Shown piece after piece: positions 61,179 to 64,000 of a stretch of DNA of 64,000 bases; within the stretch, counting starts at the first letter, position 1; every line of letters starts with the position of its first letter. The stretch spans positions 496,001 to 560,000 of the forward strand of contig NZ_CAMTTF010000003.1 of assembly GCF_947077765.1 (NCBI RefSeq), written 5' to 3'. Both the position numbers and the translations under genes were made by a program. Source of the DNA: Salinibacter grassmerensis (GTDB taxonomy: Bacteria > Bacteroidota > Rhodothermia > Rhodothermales > Salinibacteraceae). The notes below the pieces were generated by a model that was given only the letters and a program-made list of their open reading frames with translations, had not been told where the DNA came from and searched no databases.

Positions 61179-62471
61179 TTACTCGTGGACGTGCTGAGCC
61201 GCGCCGTCGTAAACCCGGTACCCGCCGGTGGCAAACTCGCGATCCTCGGGGTCGGACCGGTCGAAGACCGGCGTGCCCTCCACCCAGGTCTGCTCGATCT
61301 TCGTGTACACACTGAGCGGATCGCCAGACAGGACGATGAAGTCTGCATCCTTCCCCGCTTCGAGCGATCCCACCTCGTCCTCCAATCCGAGCATGCGCGC
61401 ACCCGCCAGGGTGACCGATTCGAGCGCCGCGTCCCGCGACATTCCCGCGCGCACCCCAAAGGCCGGGGACCGCAGGAACAGCCGGGAGTCCGTGATGGGA
61501 TCGTCGGTGTGGTAGGCCACGTCCACGCCCGCCTCTTCGAGCACGCGCCCCGTGCGGTACACGAGTTCATCGGCTTCGTGCTTGCCGCCCGGCGAGTCGA
61601 GCACGATGATGGAGGCCGGGACGTCGGCCTCGGCAATCTCGTCGGCCACCTTCCATCCTTCACTGACGTGGTGAAGCACAAGGTCGAAGCCAAACTCTTC
61701 ACTCAGCCGGATGGCCGTAAGAATGTCGTCGTGCCGGTGCGTGTGGAAGTGCACGGCGCGCCGCCCCTCCAACACATCGATCAGGCCCTCCATGCGGAGG
61801 TTGCGGTCCGGGGCCTCCGACGGATCGTCGGCCTGCTCTTTCTTACGCCGGTACTCCTGCGCCGCCACGAACTGCTCTCGGACCATGGCCGCGGCCCGGG
61901 CTCGAGTGCCCGGGAAGGGTCCGTTTGCCCGCTGGGGGTTTGTGCCGTTGGCCATCTTCATGCCACCGCAGTCCTCCACCGGACGCTCTTCACAGGCGGA
62001 GAGGTCGCGAACCGTCCCCCCCTCGCGCAGCTTGAGGTAGGTGGTCTGCCCGCTCATCAGGTGGCCGGACCCCGAGATCAGCTGCACGGTCGTAATGCCA
62101 CCGGCCCGGGCTCGGTTCATCGACGGGTGGCGCACGTTGATGGCATCGATGGTGCGGGCGTCCGGATGCATCGCCGCGGACCCGTCCCCGCCGCCTACCT
62201 CCCCAATGTGAGAGTGCGTGTCCACGAGGCCGGGCATGATTTCCTTCCCCGCCACGTCGTGCTCCACCGCGTCGGTCGGCACGTCGACCGACCCAGCCGG
62301 CCCGACGGCCTGAATCGTGCCCCCTTCCACCACCAAGACGCCCTGCTCGATGGGCTCGCCGCTAATCGGGTAGAGGGTGGCGTTTCGGAAGACGTGGGGC
62401 TGATCCTGGGCCTGGGCGGGCGCGCAGAGGCACAGTCCCGCGAGGCTTAGGATGAGAAGGGCAGTCCGCAT
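61179..62471 (-). CDS. Exported metal-dependent amidohydrolase
   Basis: This 430-residue secreted or periplasmic protein has a signal peptide (ALLILSLAGLCLCAPAQAQ). The full metal centre pattern is present: GLVDTHSHIGEVGG (H86, H88), HFHTHRHDDILTAIRL, LVLHHVSEGWKVADE and YHTDDPITDSR with the catalytic Asp. The C-terminus has GSLEAGKDADFIVLSGDPLS. It belongs with imidazolonepropionase-like amidohydrolases common in Bacteroidota, often linked to peptide or amide breakdown; the substrate is unknown. It is first of a tandem pair. Confidence 0.88.
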   Translation of the reverse strand: MRTALLILSLAGLCLCAPAQAQDQPHVFRNATLYPISGEPIEQGVLVVEGGTIQAVGPAGSVDVPTDAVEHDVAGKEIMPGLVDTHSHIGEVGGGDGSAAMHPDARTIDAINVRHPSMNRARAGGITTVQLISGSGHLMSGQTTYLKLREGGTVRDLSACEERPVEDCGGMKMANGTNPQRANGPFPGTRARAAAMVREQFVAAQEYRRKKEQADDPSEAPDRNLRMEGLIDVLEGRRAVHFHTHRHDDILTAIRLSEEFGFDLVLHHVSEGWKVADEIAEADVPASIIVLDSPGGKHEADELVYRTGRVLEEAGVDVAYHTDDPITDSRLFLRSPAFGVRAGMSRDAALESVTLAGARMLGLEDEVGSLEAGKDADFIVLSGDPLSVYTKIEQTWVEGTPVFDRSDPEDREFATGGYRVYDGAAQHVHE

Positions 62472-62878
62472 GGGAAGGAGAAGAAAATTCGGAAAGGGCA
62501 AGTGGCACTGGCTCCATAGAACGTAGGATGTGCCCTTCACACTCGCAAACGATCCAAAGACCGCATGACACTCTGGGGAGAAGAGCACGGCTTGGCCCTT
62601 CCTGCACCCTTTTTTGGCATCTTCTCGTGACAATGCCCCCAAAAAAAGCCTCGGGCGCTTGAGATGGATTTGGGGAAAGGGACTGCCAATAGTGACGATA
62701 ACGGCCAGCCCCATTTCGCTTTCGTCCGGCATTCGTTTGTCCCGTGCTCACCTCGGCAGCATGGGTCGTGAGGAAGCACGTTGCACCTCGGGCTCGGTGT
62801 GTTGCGTAGCGACCCTGCCCTGAAGCGTTGAATCCTGTGATCGATCGTTCCACCGATTCGGTGTCTCTCGCCTCTTCT
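62472..62878. other. Intergenic region between amidohydrolase and polysaccharide export gene
   Basis: This is the divergent promoter region for the amidohydrolase pair and the polysaccharide export gene. It has an imperfect inverted repeat around 62609-62646 (TTTTTTGGCAT facing ATGCC then CAAAAAAA), which may be a regulatory or terminator structure. No further gene was recognised. Confidence 0.4.
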
Positions 62879-64000
62879 ATGTTCTCGGTCCTCGGGTGGG
62901 GGGGTCTAGTCGTTCTCCTCCTGGTGGCAGGCGTCGGGGGAACCCCCACGCACGCTCAGCAGCAAGAGGTTCCCGACTCCATCCGGAATGACCTGGAGGC
63001 CCGCAACCTGTCCCCCGACCAGGCGCGGCGGCGGGCGCAGCAACTCGGCCTCGACCTGTCCGCCCCTGCACAGGCCGCCGACGAGGCCCGACGCCGCGGC
63101 ATCCCCGAGGCCCGTGTCCGGGCGCTGCTGCGGGCGGCACGGGCGGCCTCCACGATGGACACCACCGCACGGTCGCTCTCTGCATCAGACGTGGCCGCGA
63201 CGGGCGCCGCTCCGCCCGACACCACACCGCCGGCCTCGAAGCCGCTCGCCCCGGACACCACGGCGGACGGCGACCAGCCCAGCGGCCTTTCCTATTTCGG
63301 CTACAACACCTTCGATAGTGTCCCGGACGCCTTCGCGCCCTCGCCCTCGGGCCCCGTCGACGACAGCTACGTGGTGGGCCCTGGGGACGAGTTGCGCCTC
63401 GTGGTGTGGGGCGCCCCGGAGTTTCAGTACGACCTTACCGTCGACCGCCAGGGACGCGTCTTCGTGCCGGACCACGGCCAGTTCACGGCCGCGGGCCAGA
63501 CGATCGAGGCGCTCCGGGCCGACATGAAACAGTGGCTCTCCCAGCAACACTCGGGGCTTACGGAAGACCCCCCGACGGTCTTCATGGACCTGTCGGTCAC
63601 GCGCCTGCGCCCCCTCAAAGTTTTCGTACTCGGCGAGGTGGCCCAGCCCGGCGGCTACACGGTCAGTGCCACGGCGACGGCCTTCAACGCCCTCTACAGC
63701 GTGGGCGGGCCGCTGCGGCGCGGGTCCCTGCGCCGGATTCAGGTCATTCGGGACGGATCGGTGGCCGACACGGTCGACCTGTACGACTATCTGGCCGAGG
63801 GGGGCCAGCCAACCCCTGTCAACCTGCAGGGCGGCGACTACATTCGGGTGCCGGTCCGCGGCAAGACCGTCGCGGTTACGGGGGCCGTCGGCCGCCCCGC
63901 CTACTACGAGATGGCCGATGGCGAGACCGTTCGGGATCTGATTGAGTACGCGGGGGGCGTGGAGCCGGACGCGTACGGGGCTGACTTTGAGGTGCGCCGG
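62879..64000 (+). CDS. Polysaccharide export protein (Wza-like, SLBB domains), 3'-truncated by window end
   Basis: The frame is open from the ATG at 62879 to the last base (374 codons), so the gene continues beyond the window. A signal peptide (GLVVLLLVAGVGG, cleavage near THAQ) leads to a helical N-terminal segment (NLSPDQARRRAQQLGLDLS). A poly_export domain follows (DDSYVVGPGDELRLVVWGAP, VDRQGRVFVPDHGQF). SLBB-like units come next (KVFVLGEVAQPGGYTVSATA, VAVTGAVGRPAYYEMADGET). An in-frame GTG at 62837 is an alternative start. Such proteins form the outer-membrane channel for capsular or exopolysaccharide export. It likely begins a polysaccharide locus to the right. Confidence 0.9.
   Translation, partial: MFSVLGWGGLVVLLLVAGVGGTPTHAQQQEVPDSIRNDLEARNLSPDQARRRAQQLGLDLSAPAQAADEARRRGIPEARVRALLRAARAASTMDTTARSLSASDVAATGAAPPDTTPPASKPLAPDTTADGDQPSGLSYFGYNTFDSVPDAFAPSPSGPVDDSYVVGPGDELRLVVWGAPEFQYDLTVDRQGRVFVPDHGQFTAAGQTIEALRADMKQWLSQQHSGLTEDPPTVFMDLSVTRLRPLKVFVLGEVAQPGGYTVSATATAFNALYSVGGPLRRGSLRRIQVIRDGSVADTVDLYDYLAEGGQPTPVNLQGGDYIRVPVRGKTVAVTGAVGRPAYYEMADGETVRDLIEYAGGVEPDAYGADFEVRR

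Noticed and set aside
60859-61702. 601-codon version of the second amidohydrolase reaching into its upstream paralogue
   Set aside because: The extension is an out-of-frame reading of the intact paralogue; the signal peptide at 61117 marks the true start.

Overview
The window looks like chromosomal DNA of Salinibacter ruber or a close relative (Rhodothermota/Bacteroidota, extremely halophilic). This rests on high G+C with long antisense shadow frames, strongly acidic proteins (Asp/Glu-rich tails on L31, ferredoxin and PspA) typical of a salt-in lifestyle, a Bacteroidota-type AccD with a degenerate zinc ribbon, and enzymes of archaeal character (pantoate kinase; AlaX also plausible). No rRNA, tRNA, insertion sequence, prophage or CRISPR array was seen. 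It reads as core genome with many short operons.

Layout. 0-14.9 kb: an actinobacterial-style 2-oxoglutarate dehydrogenase E1/E2 fusion, rpsU, rdgB-dtd, the gltB-gltD glutamate synthase operon, a YtcJ-type amidohydrolase, moaC and an unknown gene. 14.9-23.5 kb: a three-gene PspA envelope-stress operon, a pyrimidine-nucleoside phosphorylase, ribosomal protein L31, a SAM-I riboswitch in front of a Cys/Met PLP enzyme, and uvrB. 23.5-29 kb: three co-directional secreted beta-propeller proteins (choice-of-anchor B, YncE-like, FG-GAP lipoprotein). 29-33 kb: accD, tsaB, and a FabG-like SDR behind a TPP riboswitch, then a DUF1684/DUF411 pair. 33-42 kb: an EF-G paralogue, a class V aminotransferase, rpoN, ruvB, ferredoxin, a DoxX-like protein. 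42-50 kb: penicillin acylase-like lipoprotein, archaeal-type pantoate kinase with AlaX, a beta-barrel protein, an HEAGH membrane protein, a 0.7-kb gene-free stretch with a 15-bp tandem repeat, and ahcY. 50-64 kb: ppsA, an NhaC-type antiporter, a Ddl-like ATP-grasp protein beside a KamA-family radical SAM enzyme, a membrane GAF-like/degenerate-GGDEF protein, an Mth938-like protein with a 4'-phosphopantetheinyl transferase, two tandem exported amidohydrolases (one missing its metal ligands), and the start of an SLBB/Wza-type polysaccharide export gene cut by the window end.

How the parts connect. Central carbon and nitrogen meet in 2-oxoglutarate dehydrogenase, GOGAT and PEP synthase. The methyl/sulfur cycle is represented by ahcY and the SAM-riboswitch-controlled PLP enzyme. 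Cofactor supply is represented by moaC, pantoate kinase, the PPTase and the TPP riboswitch. Translation quality control is represented by dtd, AlaX and tsaB. Recurring AAGCGCTT-centred palindromes upstream of gltB/amidohydrolase and ppsA suggest a shared LacI-family-type regulator.

The less ordinary observations are the PspA operon whose first two proteins share a C-terminal KTIG tail, the TPP riboswitch on a lone SDR ahead of tsaB/accD, the KamA-family enzyme with Gln at a lysine-binding Asp position, the metal-ligand-less amidohydrolase paired with an intact one, the degenerate GGDEF membrane protein, and the archaeal-type pantoate kinase. All functional statements come from reading the sequence and remembered family knowledge; no searches were run.
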